The notes below the pieces were generated by a model. It saw only the letters and a list, made by a program, of their open reading frames with translations. It did no database searches and was not told the origin of the DNA. Made by a program: the position numbers and the translations under genes. Of a stretch of 64,000 nucleotides of DNA, positions 1-7,975 are shown in pieces (positions within the stretch are counted from its first letter, which is position 1; every line of letters starts with the position of its first letter). The DNA is from Amycolatopsis sp. EV170708-02-1. GTDB lineage: Bacteria > Actinomycetota > Actinomycetes > Mycobacteriales > Pseudonocardiaceae. The stretch is from positions 7,130,001 to 7,194,000 of the forward strand of contig NZ_CP092497.1 in assembly GCF_022479115.1 (NCBI RefSeq). Direction: 5' to 3'.

Positions 1-236
1 GTGCGCACCACGTCCGCCGGGGTCGCCTTGGCGAAGGCGAGCGCGGCGGCGGTGTTCGCGACCACCTGGTCGACCTGGGCGAGCACATCGCCTTCGACGA
101 CCTTGCCGTCTTCGGTGAGCGGGCACTGGCCGGCGAGGTGGACGTCCCTCCGGCCTTCGACGATGGTCACGTGGTGGTAGGTCGGTGTGGGGTGCAGACC
201 GGGCGGATGGTGGCGTTCAATGGTCACGAACCGCAT
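1..236 (-). CDS. RidA (YjgF/YER057c/UK114)-family protein, 3' part cut by window edge
   Basis: The 78 visible residues begin MRFVTIERHH and continue with a YHHVTIVEG strand and a VHLAGQCPLTEDGKVV segment, then a helix with DQVVANTAAALAFA. This order is the start of the RidA/YjgF fold, whose members deaminate reactive enamine/imine intermediates; many homologues have unknown substrates. The C-terminal half, including the conserved arginine and the trimer-interface motif, lies outside the window. The ATG at 236 has a purine-rich GGTGAGG directly abutting it; a GTG three codons further in (227) would have that motif at better spacing, so the start is uncertain. It is transcribed away from mtnA across a short divergent gap. 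Confidence 0.7.
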   Translation of the reverse strand, partial: MRFVTIERHHPPGLHPTPTYHHVTIVEGRRDVHLAGQCPLTEDGKVVEGDVLAQVDQVVANTAAALAFAKATPADVVR

Positions 237-284
237 CCTCACCGAGGCGGTCGCGACGGGACAACCGGATTTCACGGGGGAGCC

Positions 285-1250
285 ATGCGCAGGACGATCG
301 ACTGGACCGGGGACGCGGTCACGATCATCGACCAGACCCTCCTTCCCGCCGAGTATCGCGTGCTCGAACTGCGCACGGTCGGCGAACTCGTCGCCGCCAT
401 CCAGCGGCTCGCGGTGCGCGGGGCACCGGCGCTCGGCGCGGCGGGGGCGCTCGGCGTCGTGCTCGCCACCCGCGCGCAAGGCGACGTCGAGGCCGAGGCG
501 CGCCGCGTCGCCCAGGCCCGGCCGACCGCGGTCAACCTGAGCTGGGGCGTCTCCCGCGCCCTCGCGAAGCTGCCGGAGGGGCCGGAAGCCGTCCTCGCCG
601 AAGCCCTCGCGATCCTCGACGAGGACGAACGGATCAACCACGAAGCCTCCCGGCTGGCGGCGGACGTGGTGATCGAACACTGCGGGCGGCGGCCGTTGCG
701 GCTGCTGAGCCACTGCAACGCCGGTCACCTCGCGACAGTCGCCTGGGGCAGCGCGCTCGGCGTCGTCTGGCATCTGCAGGCCCGCGGCCTGGTCGAGTCC
801 GTGCTCGTCGACGAGACCCGGCCCCTGCTGCAGGGCGCCCGCCTGACCGCCTGGGAACTGGCCGAAGCCGGTGTCCCGTACCGGATCCAGCCCGACGGAG
901 CGGCCGCCGCGGCGATGAGCCGCGGCCTGGTCGACTGCGTGCTCGTCGGCGCCGACCGGATCGCCGCCAACGGCGACGTCGCCAACAAGATCGGCACCTA
1001 CGGCCTGGCGATCGCGGCGAAGCACCACGGAATTCCCTTCGTGGTCGTCGCCCCTTCGTCCACTGTGGACACCGCGATGTCGGACGGCGCCGGGATCGTG
1101 ATCGAGGAACGCGATCCCGGCGAGGTCCTGGCCTTCGGCGGTACGAAGGTCGCGCCCGAAGGCGCGGAGGTGTTCAACCCGGCCTTCGACGTGACGCCGC
1201 ACGAGCTGATCACCGCGGTGGTGACCGAACAAGGAATCCTGAAGGCCTAG
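285..1250 (+). CDS. mtnA: Methylthioribose-1-phosphate isomerase
   Basis: MtnA converts 5-methylthioribose-1-phosphate to the ribulose form in the methionine salvage pathway (cytosolic). The 321-residue product has the family signatures in order: RGAPALGAAGALG at about 45-57, the catalytic-cysteine motif SHCNAGHL (Cys144), and the GADRIAANGDVANKIGT motif with the catalytic Asp223. The ATG at 285 is chosen because GGGGGAG precedes it at good spacing and the protein then begins right at the conserved N-terminus; a longer in-frame extension upstream has no family similarity. It ends in a tail-to-tail overlap with the Eis-like gene: the sequence CTAG contains both stop codons. No other salvage genes are adjacent in the window. 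Confidence 0.93.
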   Translation: MRRTIDWTGDAVTIIDQTLLPAEYRVLELRTVGELVAAIQRLAVRGAPALGAAGALGVVLATRAQGDVEAEARRVAQARPTAVNLSWGVSRALAKLPEGPEAVLAEALAILDEDERINHEASRLAADVVIEHCGRRPLRLLSHCNAGHLATVAWGSALGVVWHLQARGLVESVLVDETRPLLQGARLTAWELAEAGVPYRIQPDGAAAAAMSRGLVDCVLVGADRIAANGDVANKIGTYGLAIAAKHHGIPFVVVAPSSTVDTAMSDGAGIVIEERDPGEVLAFGGTKVAPEGAEVFNPAFDVTPHELITAVVTEQGILKA

Positions 1251-2467
1251 AAGGATTCCAGGCAGGAGGGCTCACGGTCGCCGGCGAACGCCGCCGTCGC
1301 CCGCGAAACCGCGCCGGCGGTCCGCTCCTTGATCCGGCCCGCCGCGGACAGGGTGCTCGGCCTGGTGCCGCCGAGGAAGATCGCGCCGAGGTCGGTGACG
1401 TCCAGTTCGAGATCCGGCGCGTCCTCCACCCGCGTCACCTCCGCGTGGCCGTCCGCGCCGGCGACGAGCCGCCAGTTCCCGGTGTTCCACGGGCAGAAGG
1501 CGTCGCGGACGCCGAACACCAGGTCCACCGGGGCGTTGTAGTGCCGAGTGACCAGGGCCCGATCGACGTCGACGAGCCGCAGCCACAGGGAGTCGCCACC
1601 GGACCGGGTCATGGCGCGCGGGTTGGCGAGCAGATGGACGAGCGGTTCGTCGAGGGCGGCCAGCACCTCCACCGTGACGACGAGGTCGTAGTCGAGCAGG
1701 AAGCGGTACAGCGTCGCGTACGCCTCCGGCGTGGTCGCGACCAGCTCCTGCACGCTCAGGATCCCTCGCGGGCCTTCCTCGTTCCAGTCGTTCTTCACCC
1801 GGTAGATCACGTAGCCGTCGGGCAGGACGGCGAACCGCAGCGCGGTCGCGCCGTTCCTCCGCCGCTCCGGGTCGTCGAGGTTGAACTCCCACGTCGCCCC
1901 GGGCCGGTCCAGCGCGCCGACCCGTTGGGGCGCTTCCTTTTCGTAGATCGCCTTGATCAGCGGGATCGCCTGCTCGCGGCCGACTTCGCGTACTCGCTCG
2001 GCTTCGAGTTCGACACCGGGCCGGAACGCGGACTTCGCGCGGATCTTCGCGCGGTAGAACTGCGCCGCGAGCCCGTAGCCGAAGCGGGGGTAGATCACGG
2101 CTTCCGACGCCCACAACGCGGCGATCGGTTCGGCGCCGTCGTCGTGCAGGCCGTGCAGCTGCGCCCGCATGACCCGGGTGAGCGCGCCCCGCCGCCGATG
2201 CCCCGGGGCGACGCCGACCGACGTGATCCCCGCGAACGGTGTCGGCCCCGCACCGGGAACGGTGATCTTCCTGGTGAGGATCTCCCCCATCCCGATCAGC
2301 TCGTCGCCGTCGAAGACGCCGTGTGAACGCTCGGGTTCGAACACCAGCCCTTCGCGGTATTGGAACCCTTCCGAGGGATCGGCGAGGAAGGCACGCGCCA
2401 GCATGTCCGAAAGTGCGGGCAGGTCGTCGGTGGTCAGGGTGCGGAGGGTCAAGCCGTCGTCGCTCAC
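1247..2467 (-). CDS. eis: Eis-like GNAT N-acetyltransferase
   Basis: This 406-residue protein has the architecture of the Eis (enhanced intracellular survival) family: an N-terminal GNAT domain with the acetyl-CoA loop VAPGHRRRGALTRVM at about 95-110, a second degenerate GNAT domain, and a C-terminal sterol-carrier-like domain (ELDVTDLGAIFLGG). It ends in a phenylalanine, as in known Eis enzymes where the terminal carboxylate serves in catalysis. Eis enzymes acetylate amines, including aminoglycosides at several positions, but the substrate here is unknown. The GTG at 2467 (VSDDGLTLRTL) is preferred over a GTG at 2491 because AGGA lies 8-9 bases upstream of it. The gene converges on mtnA. Confidence 0.88.
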   Translation of the reverse strand: MSDDGLTLRTLTTDDLPALSDMLARAFLADPSEGFQYREGLVFEPERSHGVFDGDELIGMGEILTRKITVPGAGPTPFAGITSVGVAPGHRRRGALTRVMRAQLHGLHDDGAEPIAALWASEAVIYPRFGYGLAAQFYRAKIRAKSAFRPGVELEAERVREVGREQAIPLIKAIYEKEAPQRVGALDRPGATWEFNLDDPERRRNGATALRFAVLPDGYVIYRVKNDWNEEGPRGILSVQELVATTPEAYATLYRFLLDYDLVVTVEVLAALDEPLVHLLANPRAMTRSGGDSLWLRLVDVDRALVTRHYNAPVDLVFGVRDAFCPWNTGNWRLVAGADGHAEVTRVEDAPDLELDVTDLGAIFLGGTRPSTLSAAGRIKERTAGAVSRATAAFAGDREPSCLESF

Positions 2468-2521
2468 CCTGTTCGTCCTACGCCCCTTCACCGGCGACCG
2501 CCACGCATTAAAGAGCGGTCA

Positions 2522-2737
2522 TCAGGGCCGCGGCCCGATCACCTCACCCTTTTCGGTCACCTCGATGGCCATCGCCGGGCAGGAATCCGCCGCGTCGAGC
2601 ACCGTCTCGTCCGGATCCACCTCCCCTTTGACCACCGTCGCCACGGCGCCTTCGAGTTCGAAGACCTCCGGCATCAGCGCCGCGCACATCCCCGAGCCGA
2701 TGCACGTGTTGCCATCGACGTCGACTTTCCAGCTCAT
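2522..2737 (-). CDS. 3Fe-4S ferredoxin, P450 redox partner
   Basis: A 71-residue ferredoxin of the short actinobacterial type that delivers electrons to cytochrome P450s. Cluster ligands are visible as Cys12-x5-Cys18 and Cys53-Pro54. In this class the residue midway between the first two cysteines replaces the fourth ligand of a 4Fe-4S cluster; here it is Ser15, so a [3Fe-4S] cluster is expected. The ATG at 2737 starts only two bases after the P450 stop (2740-2742), with GGA of GATCGGATGG upstream, so the two genes are almost certainly co-translated. No ferredoxin reductase is encoded nearby. Confidence 0.9.
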   Translation of the reverse strand: MSWKVDVDGNTCIGSGMCAALMPEVFELEGAVATVVKGEVDPDETVLDAADSCPAMAIEVTEKGEVIGPRP

Positions 2738-2739
2738 GC

Positions 2740-3930
2740 TCACCATCCGATCGGCATGGAGCGGGGGCCCCGCACCAGCATCTGGGTCTTCCACACGATA
2801 TCGCCGTCGAGGTGCAGTCCGGGGAGATCACGCAGCAGCGCCTTCAGCGCCTCCTGCAGTTCGAGCCTGGCCAGCGGGGCGCCGAGGCAGTGGTGCACGC
2901 CGTGCCCGAAACCGAGGTGGGGATTGGCCTCCCGGCCGAATTCGAGGGTTTCCGCCGAGGTGAACTGGAGCCCGTCCCGGTTGGCGGCGCCGATCGCGAC
3001 CATCACCGGCTCGCCCTCCTTCACCAGCACGTCACCCACTTGGATGTCTTCGGTGGCGTAGCGGGCGAACCCGGCTCCCGCACCCAGGGGGACGAACCGC
3101 AGCAGTTCCTCCACCGCGGCCGGGATCAGATCCAGGTCCGCGCGAAGGCGGGCGAGCTGCTCCGGCTGTTCGAGCAGGGCGTAGACGAAGTTGGGGATCT
3201 GGCTGGCGGTGGTCTCGTGCCCGGCGATCAGGATGCCGATGCACATGTCGACCAGTTCCAGCTCGCTCAGCCGGTCGCGGACGTCGCGCGCCTCGATCAG
3301 CGCGGTCATCAGGTCGTCCTGCGGCTCGGCGCGGTGCTGCTCGACGAGCACGTGCATGTACGCCCGCAGCTCGTCCTGGTTGGCCATCATCTCTTCGGTG
3401 GTCAGCGGGCTGGTCGACAACGCGGCGTCGCTCCACACACGGAACTTCGGCCGGTCCTCGACCGGGACGCCGAGCAGTTCGCAGATCACCGCGACCGGGA
3501 TCGGCAGCGCGTAGTCCTCGACCAGGTCCGCGGGCTGTCCCTTGGCCTTCATTTCCTCGATCAGGCCCGCCGCCAGCTCGGCGACGCGCGGTCGCAGCAG
3601 TTCGACGCGGCGCATGGTGAACGCCTTCGCGACCAGCGTGCGCAATCGGGTGTGATCCGGCGGGTCCATGCTCAGGATCCCACCGGGACGCCTGCCCGGT
3701 GCCATCCGCGGCTCGTCCTTCTCCGCCGCCATCGCACGGGAGAACCGCCGGTCGCCCAGGACGAAGCGCGCGTCGGCGTAGCGGGTGGCGAGCCACGCGG
3801 GCTCACCGTGCGGGAGCCGGACGCGGAGCATGCCCTTGGTGGCGCGGGCCGCGGCGTACGCCTCGTTGAGTTCGAGGCCGGCGTCCTCGTTGAAGGGATA
3901 GGCGACGAATTCGGTGTCTGTGGTGGTCAT
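2740..3930 (-). CDS. Cytochrome P450
   Basis: A complete 396-residue soluble bacterial P450. It has the I-helix oxygen-activation motif AGHETT (236-241), the K-helix ExxR motif EELLR (274-278) and the heme-binding loop FGHGVHHCLG with the cysteine ligand Cys348. The DPPDHTRLR segment near residue 89 is typical of CYP105/CYP107-like actinobacterial enzymes. It is followed at once by its likely ferredoxin partner and diverges from a TetR gene over a perfect palindrome, which suggests substrate-inducible expression. The substrate cannot be told from the sequence. Confidence 0.95.
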   Translation of the reverse strand: MTTTDTEFVAYPFNEDAGLELNEAYAAARATKGMLRVRLPHGEPAWLATRYADARFVLGDRRFSRAMAAEKDEPRMAPGRRPGGILSMDPPDHTRLRTLVAKAFTMRRVELLRPRVAELAAGLIEEMKAKGQPADLVEDYALPIPVAVICELLGVPVEDRPKFRVWSDAALSTSPLTTEEMMANQDELRAYMHVLVEQHRAEPQDDLMTALIEARDVRDRLSELELVDMCIGILIAGHETTASQIPNFVYALLEQPEQLARLRADLDLIPAAVEELLRFVPLGAGAGFARYATEDIQVGDVLVKEGEPVMVAIGAANRDGLQFTSAETLEFGREANPHLGFGHGVHHCLGAPLARLELQEALKALLRDLPGLHLDGDIVWKTQMLVRGPRSMPIGW

Positions 3931-3958
3931 TTGTCCGGAAACCCCCCGGCTCGGCGGT

Positions 3959-3978
3959 TTGTAAGCAACTGCTTACAA
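3959..3978. promoter_or_regulatory. Palindromic operator in the P450/TetR divergent promoter
   Basis: TTGTAAGCAACTGCTTACAA is a perfect 9-bp inverted repeat around a 2-bp centre. It lies between the divergent P450 (start 3930) and TetR gene (start 4043), 28 bases from the P450 start codon. TetR-family regulators bind such sites, so it is the probable operator for the neighbouring regulator and would control both genes. Confidence 0.75.
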
Positions 3979-4042
3979 CGCTAACCATGATCACGGTGAG
4001 CGTCAATGCGCCTACCGTGCGACGCCCGGCTAGCCTTTGCCG

Positions 4043-4609
4043 ATGACGGAAGAACCGCAGGTGCGCAAGCGCGACGCGGCCGCGACCAGGGCGGCCCTGC
4101 TCGACGCGGCGGCGGCTCTCTTCGCCGAACGCGGTTTCGACCGGACGACCGTGCGCGACATCGCGAAACTCGCCGGGGCCAACCAGGCCCTGCTGTTCCG
4201 CTACTTCGGATCGAAGGACGCGCTGTTCGAGGAGGTCCTGGCGCGCGGCGGACGCGAGCAGATCGCCACCACCCCACCGGACGAACTGCTCGGAACGGCG
4301 TTGCGCAGCATGCTGGAGTCCGAGCCCGGCCGCGACCGCACCCTCGACGCGTACCTGCGCTCGACGGGGCACGACAGCGCCGCGGCCGCGGTCCGGCGGC
4401 AGCTCGGCGAGGAGTACGCCAAGGTGCTCGCCACGCTGACCGACGCCGAAGACGCGGAGCTGCGGGCCGACCTGATCCTCGCCTGGCTGCTCGGGATCGG
4501 CCTGGTCCGCGACATCACCGGCAAGGAACCGCTGGCCAGCGCGGATCCCGACGACGTCTGCCGCCTGGTGCTCGGCGCGGCGCGGACCCTGCTGGAGCGC
4601 AGCGGGTAA
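4043..4609 (+). CDS. TetR/AcrR-family transcriptional regulator
   Basis: A 188-residue regulator with an N-terminal TetR helix-turn-helix: TRAALLDAAAALFAERGF, then TVRDIAKLAGANQALLFRYFGSKDALF. The rest is a ligand-binding helical domain with no recognisable specificity. The ATG at 4043 is used; a TTG two codons upstream is possible. It is divergent from the P450-ferredoxin pair, with a perfect palindrome between them, so it probably represses that pair and itself. The downstream phosphotransferase gene starts 40 bases after its stop and may be co-transcribed. Confidence 0.9.
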   Translation: MTEEPQVRKRDAAATRAALLDAAAALFAERGFDRTTVRDIAKLAGANQALLFRYFGSKDALFEEVLARGGREQIATTPPDELLGTALRSMLESEPGRDRTLDAYLRSTGHDSAAAAVRRQLGEEYAKVLATLTDAEDAELRADLILAWLLGIGLVRDITGKEPLASADPDDVCRLVLGAARTLLERSG

Positions 4610-4649
4610 TTGCGTCGCCCTCCACGGCACGCTGTTCTACGGTCGTGCC

Positions 4650-5552
4650 GTGACCTCGTTCCCGCCCGCCGGCACCGAAGCCGAATTCGCCGCGCTGACC
4701 AGGCAAGACCTGCTCCCGGCCGTGATGTCGCTCGGCTTCGGCGAAGCCGTCCCGTTCACCGAGGGCTCCTTGCCGGTCTACGCCGTCGGCGACGATCTGG
4801 TGCTCAAGCTGTTCCCTCCGGTGCATCTCGACGAACTCCCCACCGAGCGGACGATGCTCGAGGTCCTGCACGGGAAACTGCCGATCCCGACCCCCGCCGT
4901 GCGCGACGTCGGCGAGCGGGACGGCTGGGGTTACGTGCTCATGGAACGCCTGCGCGGCGAAACGCTGAAGGACGCCTGGCCGAAACTGTCCACAGAGGAC
5001 AAAGCCCGGCTCGCGCCCGAACTCGGCGAGGCGCTGGCCGCCCTGCATTCGCTGCACGACCCCCGGCTCGACGTCCTGGACCCGCCGGATTGGGCCGCGT
5101 TCGTCGCCGAGCAGCGCGCGAACGTCGTCGAGCATCACCGGCGGACCGGGCTCGGCGAAAGCTGGCTCGCCCAGATCCCGGCGTTCCTCGATTCCGTCGA
5201 GCTGGGCAGCCCGCCGGTCGTCCCGCTGCACACCGAATTCATGCGTGACCACCTCATGGTCGCCTTCGACGGCGGACGTCCGCGGCTGACCGGGCTCTTC
5301 GATTTCGAACCCGCCATGCGGGGCGCGGCCGAGTACGACTTCGTCGCCGTCGGCCTGTTCGTTTCCGGCGGGGACAAGGACTTCCTGCGACGGCTGCTGG
5401 CCGGATACGGCGTCGAGCCGGACGACGGATTCTCCCGGCGTTGCCTGGCGTACGCGCTTTTGCACGTGTACAGCAACTTCACCTGGTACCTCGGGGTCCT
5501 CCCCGCGCCGGAGGAACCGACGCTGGAGAGCCTCAGCCGCGCTTGGTGGTAG
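4650..5552 (+). CDS. Aminoglycoside-phosphotransferase-fold (APH) kinase
   Basis: A 300-residue protein of the APH/choline-kinase fold. The N-lobe has a DDLVLKLFPP strand with the ATP-binding lysine and a YVLMERLRGETL hinge. The catalytic loop reads HTEFMRDHLMV, where Asp takes the place usually held by Asn after the base, and the metal-binding motif is LFDFEPAMRG. The substrate is unknown; such proteins phosphorylate antibiotics or small metabolites. GTG at 4650 is the only good start near the beginning. Its end overlaps the end of the convergent second P450 by 20 bases. Confidence 0.8.
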   Translation: MTSFPPAGTEAEFAALTRQDLLPAVMSLGFGEAVPFTEGSLPVYAVGDDLVLKLFPPVHLDELPTERTMLEVLHGKLPIPTPAVRDVGERDGWGYVLMERLRGETLKDAWPKLSTEDKARLAPELGEALAALHSLHDPRLDVLDPPDWAAFVAEQRANVVEHHRRTGLGESWLAQIPAFLDSVELGSPPVVPLHTEFMRDHLMVAFDGGRPRLTGLFDFEPAMRGAAEYDFVAVGLFVSGGDKDFLRRLLAGYGVEPDDGFSRRCLAYALLHVYSNFTWYLGVLPAPEEPTLESLSRAWW

Positions 5553-6735
5553 CCCAGGTCACCGGCACCGCCTCCGGGCCGCGGATCGAAAGCGGCGGAC
5601 GCCAGGCGATGGCGGAGGCGGGAACCGCGAGATCCAGTCCCGGGAGCCCGTCGAGCAGGGTCCGGAACGCGATCTCCCCTTCGAGCCGGGCCAAGGCCGC
5701 GCCGAGGCAGAAATGAAGACCGTGCCCGAAGCCGAGTTGCGGCGCGTTCCGGCGCCGGATGTCGAACCGTGACGCGCCGGGGAAGGCGGCTTCGTCGCGA
5801 TTCGCCGCGCCGGTGTGCGCCAGCACCGCCTCACCGCGCCGGACCCGGCCGGCGCTCAGCTCGACGTCGTCCAGCGCGACCCGGAGCAGCGACGCGTCGG
5901 CCGGTCCGTCGAACCGCATGATCTCCTCGACGGCCCCCTCGGTCAGGCTCGGATCCGAGCGTAGCGCGGCGAGCTGATCCGGATGTCCCGCCAGCAGCAC
6001 GATCCCGGTCGCGATCAGGCTGACCGTGGTCTCGTGCCCGGCGAGCAGCAGCTGGGTGGCCAGATCGATCAGCTCGGCCTCGGTGAGCCGGTCGCCGTCC
6101 TCGTCGCGAGCGTGCACGAGGACGCTCAGCAGGTCCTCCCCCGGCGTCTCCCGCTTGACGGCGACGAGCTCCGCCATGTCGTCCGCCCCGTCACGCCGGG
6201 CCTGCGCCACTTCCGCCGGGCTGTACGCCATCGGCGTGACGATCACGCGCGACCACTGGCGGAACCGTTCCCTGCCTTCGAAAGGGACGCCGAGGATCTC
6301 GCACATGACCGCGGTGGGCAGCGGGAAGGCGAACATCTCCACGAGATCCACCGGCGGACCGTGTCCGGCCATCGCCCGCAGCAGCGTGTCGGCGATCTCC
6401 TGGATCCGCGGCCGGAGCCCGGCGATCCGGCGGACGGTGAAGGCCTGCGCCGTCAGCTTCCGCAGGCGCGTGTGATCCGGCGGGTCCATGTTCAGGATGC
6501 TGTGCTCGCCGGTGGAGAAGTCGCCCGGTTCGATGAGGCACGGCGCGCCCGGGGCGAGCAGGTTCCGGGAGAACCGCGTGTCCGAGAAGATCAGGCGGAC
6601 GTCTTCGTACCGCGTCACCAGCCAGCCTTCGCAGCCGCTGGGGAAGACGACCCGGGACATCGGCGGATATTCGGCGTAGATCGCGCCCATCGGGGTCGCG
6701 GGGTCGTCCTTCGCCGCGGGATAGGTGGCTGTCAT
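5533..6735 (-). CDS. Cytochrome P450
   Basis: A complete 400-residue P450 with AGHETT (232-237), EEIMR (270-274) and FGHGLHFCLG with heme ligand Cys343. DPPDHTRLRKL near residue 84 resembles the first P450 of the window, but the two are clearly different proteins. It lies 45 bases downstream of a TetR gene in the same direction, so the two probably form an operon. Unlike the other P450 it has no ferredoxin gene beside it. A CYP107/CYP105-like group is likely; no substrate is evident. Confidence 0.94.
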   Translation of the reverse strand: MTATYPAAKDDPATPMGAIYAEYPPMSRVVFPSGCEGWLVTRYEDVRLIFSDTRFSRNLLAPGAPCLIEPGDFSTGEHSILNMDPPDHTRLRKLTAQAFTVRRIAGLRPRIQEIADTLLRAMAGHGPPVDLVEMFAFPLPTAVMCEILGVPFEGRERFRQWSRVIVTPMAYSPAEVAQARRDGADDMAELVAVKRETPGEDLLSVLVHARDEDGDRLTEAELIDLATQLLLAGHETTVSLIATGIVLLAGHPDQLAALRSDPSLTEGAVEEIMRFDGPADASLLRVALDDVELSAGRVRRGEAVLAHTGAANRDEAAFPGASRFDIRRRNAPQLGFGHGLHFCLGAALARLEGEIAFRTLLDGLPGLDLAVPASAIAWRPPLSIRGPEAVPVTWATTKRG

Positions 6736-6780
6736 GGAGCATGATGATGAGCGGCGCGGCGGGCCACCGGAAGGCCCTTC

Positions 6781-7335
6781 TCACCGGGTGATAATCCCGC
6801 GCAGGAACTCCAGATAGCCCGGTCGTTCCGTGGCGGACAGCAGGGTCCCGCCGCTCGCCCGCTGCGCCTGGATCAACCCGATGAAGGCCGTGTAGGCCAG
6901 CAGACCCCGATGCCGGGCTTCGGTTTCCGGGCGGCCCATCTCCCGGAAGCACCGGACGATGAAGTCGACCCGCCGCGCGGTGACGTCCGCGAGCAGCGGG
7001 CCGATCACCGGGTCGCCGGCATGGGCGAGCAGGGCCAGCTCGGCCCGTTCGTCGTCCTTGCCGCCGAAGACGAGTTCGAAGAGCTCGCGCAGCCTTCGTT
7101 CCGGATCCGAGATCCCGTCCAGCAGGGTGATCAGCGCCTCGGTGTCGTGTTCGACCCACCGGCGCACGGCGGCCTCGACCAGCGCGTCCCGGTTCGCGAA
7201 ATGCCAGTAGAAACTGCCTTTCGTCGTCCCGAGTTTCGCGGCGAGGGGCTCGACGGCGATCGCGCCGACGCCACCTTCGCACAGCGCTTCGAGCGCCGCG
7301 TCGGCCCAATCTTCCCGTGCGAGCTTCCGTTTCAC
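6781..7335 (-). CDS. TetR/AcrR-family transcriptional regulator
   Basis: A 184-residue TetR-type protein: VKRKLAREDWADAALEALCEGG leads into the helix-turn-helix VEPLAAKLGTTKGSFYWHFANRDALVEAAV. The GTG at 7335 gives a normal TetR N-terminus; in-frame codons further upstream run through the operator and are unlikely to be translated. It heads an operon with the P450 at 5533-6735 and diverges from the SRPBCC gene, with the palindrome at 7349-7368 between them. It therefore probably autoregulates and controls both sides. Confidence 0.88.
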   Translation of the reverse strand: MKRKLAREDWADAALEALCEGGVGAIAVEPLAAKLGTTKGSFYWHFANRDALVEAAVRRWVEHDTEALITLLDGISDPERRLRELFELVFGGKDDERAELALLAHAGDPVIGPLLADVTARRVDFIVRCFREMGRPETEARHRGLLAYTAFIGLIQAQRASGGTLLSATERPGYLEFLRGIITR

Positions 7336-7348
7336 CCGGCGTACGCTA

Positions 7349-7368
7349 CCGTATGGAAAACCATACGG
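7349..7368. promoter_or_regulatory. Palindromic TetR operator between divergent TetR and SRPBCC genes
   Basis: CCGTATGGAAAACCATACGG is a perfect 8-bp inverted repeat with a 4-bp centre. A third near-copy, CCGTACGG, follows at 7371-7378, so two overlapping dimer sites are possible. The site is 13 bases upstream of the TetR start codon and 19 bases upstream of the SRPBCC gene start, and would cover both promoters. Confidence 0.8.
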
Positions 7369-7387
7369 CACCGTACGGGAGGCGGAC

Positions 7388-7933
7388 ATGCCCTTCGGAT
7401 CCCCCGCGAACTGGGGCGCGACCACGGAAGAACGCCGCCGCGCACAGCCGGCGGACACCCTGCTCGACGGCCCGGTCGCACGCTTCGACCGCGCGGTCAC
7501 CGTGCGGGCGCCGGCCGCGCTCGCGTACCGCTGGCTCTGTCAGATCTCGGTCGCGCCCTACAGCTACGACCTGCTCGACAACTGGGGACGCCGCAGCCCG
7601 CGCACGCTCACCCCCGGCGCCGACGAACTCGCTCCCGGCGACAAGCTGATCGTGTTCGAACTGACCGAGGTCGAACGGGGGCACCAGCTCACCGGCCGCA
7701 CCTTCGCCGAGTCCGAGAAGGTGTTCGGTCCGGTGGCCGCCACGTACTCGGTCGAGCCGATCGACGAGCGGTCGTGTCGCATGCTGTGCCGCGTCGTCGT
7801 GACCTCCGCGGGGTTCGGCGGACGCCTCAAGGAGTTCCTGCTCGGCTGGGGCGACCTGGTCATGATGCGGAAACAGCTGCTGACGTTGAAGAAGTACGCC
7901 GAACGGGACGCGCTGCTCGGTCACGTCTCGTGA
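7388..7933 (+). CDS. SRPBCC (START-like/polyketide cyclase) family protein
   Basis: A 181-residue protein that looks like an SRPBCC small-molecule-binding fold: VRAPAALAYRWLCQISVAPYSYD, a central set of alternating strands, and a long C-terminal helix (EFLLGWGDLVMMRKQLLTLKKYA). Members bind hydrophobic ligands and may act as cyclases, transporters or sensors; no catalytic residues can be assigned. The ATG at 7388 has GGGAGG seven bases upstream. It is divergent from the TetR-P450 pair over a shared palindrome, so it probably belongs to the same response. Its stop codon (TGA, 7931-7933) lies inside the palindromic repeat at 7927-7972. Confidence 0.72.
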   Translation: MPFGSPANWGATTEERRRAQPADTLLDGPVARFDRAVTVRAPAALAYRWLCQISVAPYSYDLLDNWGRRSPRTLTPGADELAPGDKLIVFELTEVERGHQLTGRTFAESEKVFGPVAATYSVEPIDERSCRMLCRVVVTSAGFGGRLKEFLLGWGDLVMMRKQLLTLKKYAERDALLGHVS

Positions 7934-7972
7934 GTGGCGAGGACGGTTCTAACCGTCCTCGCCACTCACGAG
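7927..7972. repeat. 46-bp perfect palindrome, family A (likely bidirectional terminator)
   Basis: A 22-bp perfect stem with a 2-base centre lies between the convergent SRPBCC and FAD/Fe-S dehydrogenase genes. The left arm begins CTCGTGAGTGGCGAGGACGG. A sequence with one base-pair change per arm and a slightly different centre occurs, split by an insertion element, at 20278-20308 and 21620-21650. It supplies the stop codon of the SRPBCC gene and could terminate transcription from both sides. Confidence 0.85.
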
Positions 7973-7975
7973 CGG

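Noticed and set aside
185..2326. 713-codon open frame over mtnA and the Eis-like gene
   Set aside because: It crosses two well-supported genes in other frames and its product is arginine-rich noise.
4650..5552. Aminoglycoside resistance gene
   Set aside because: The fold is APH-like, but the catalytic loop is diverged and nothing points to an antibiotic substrate.
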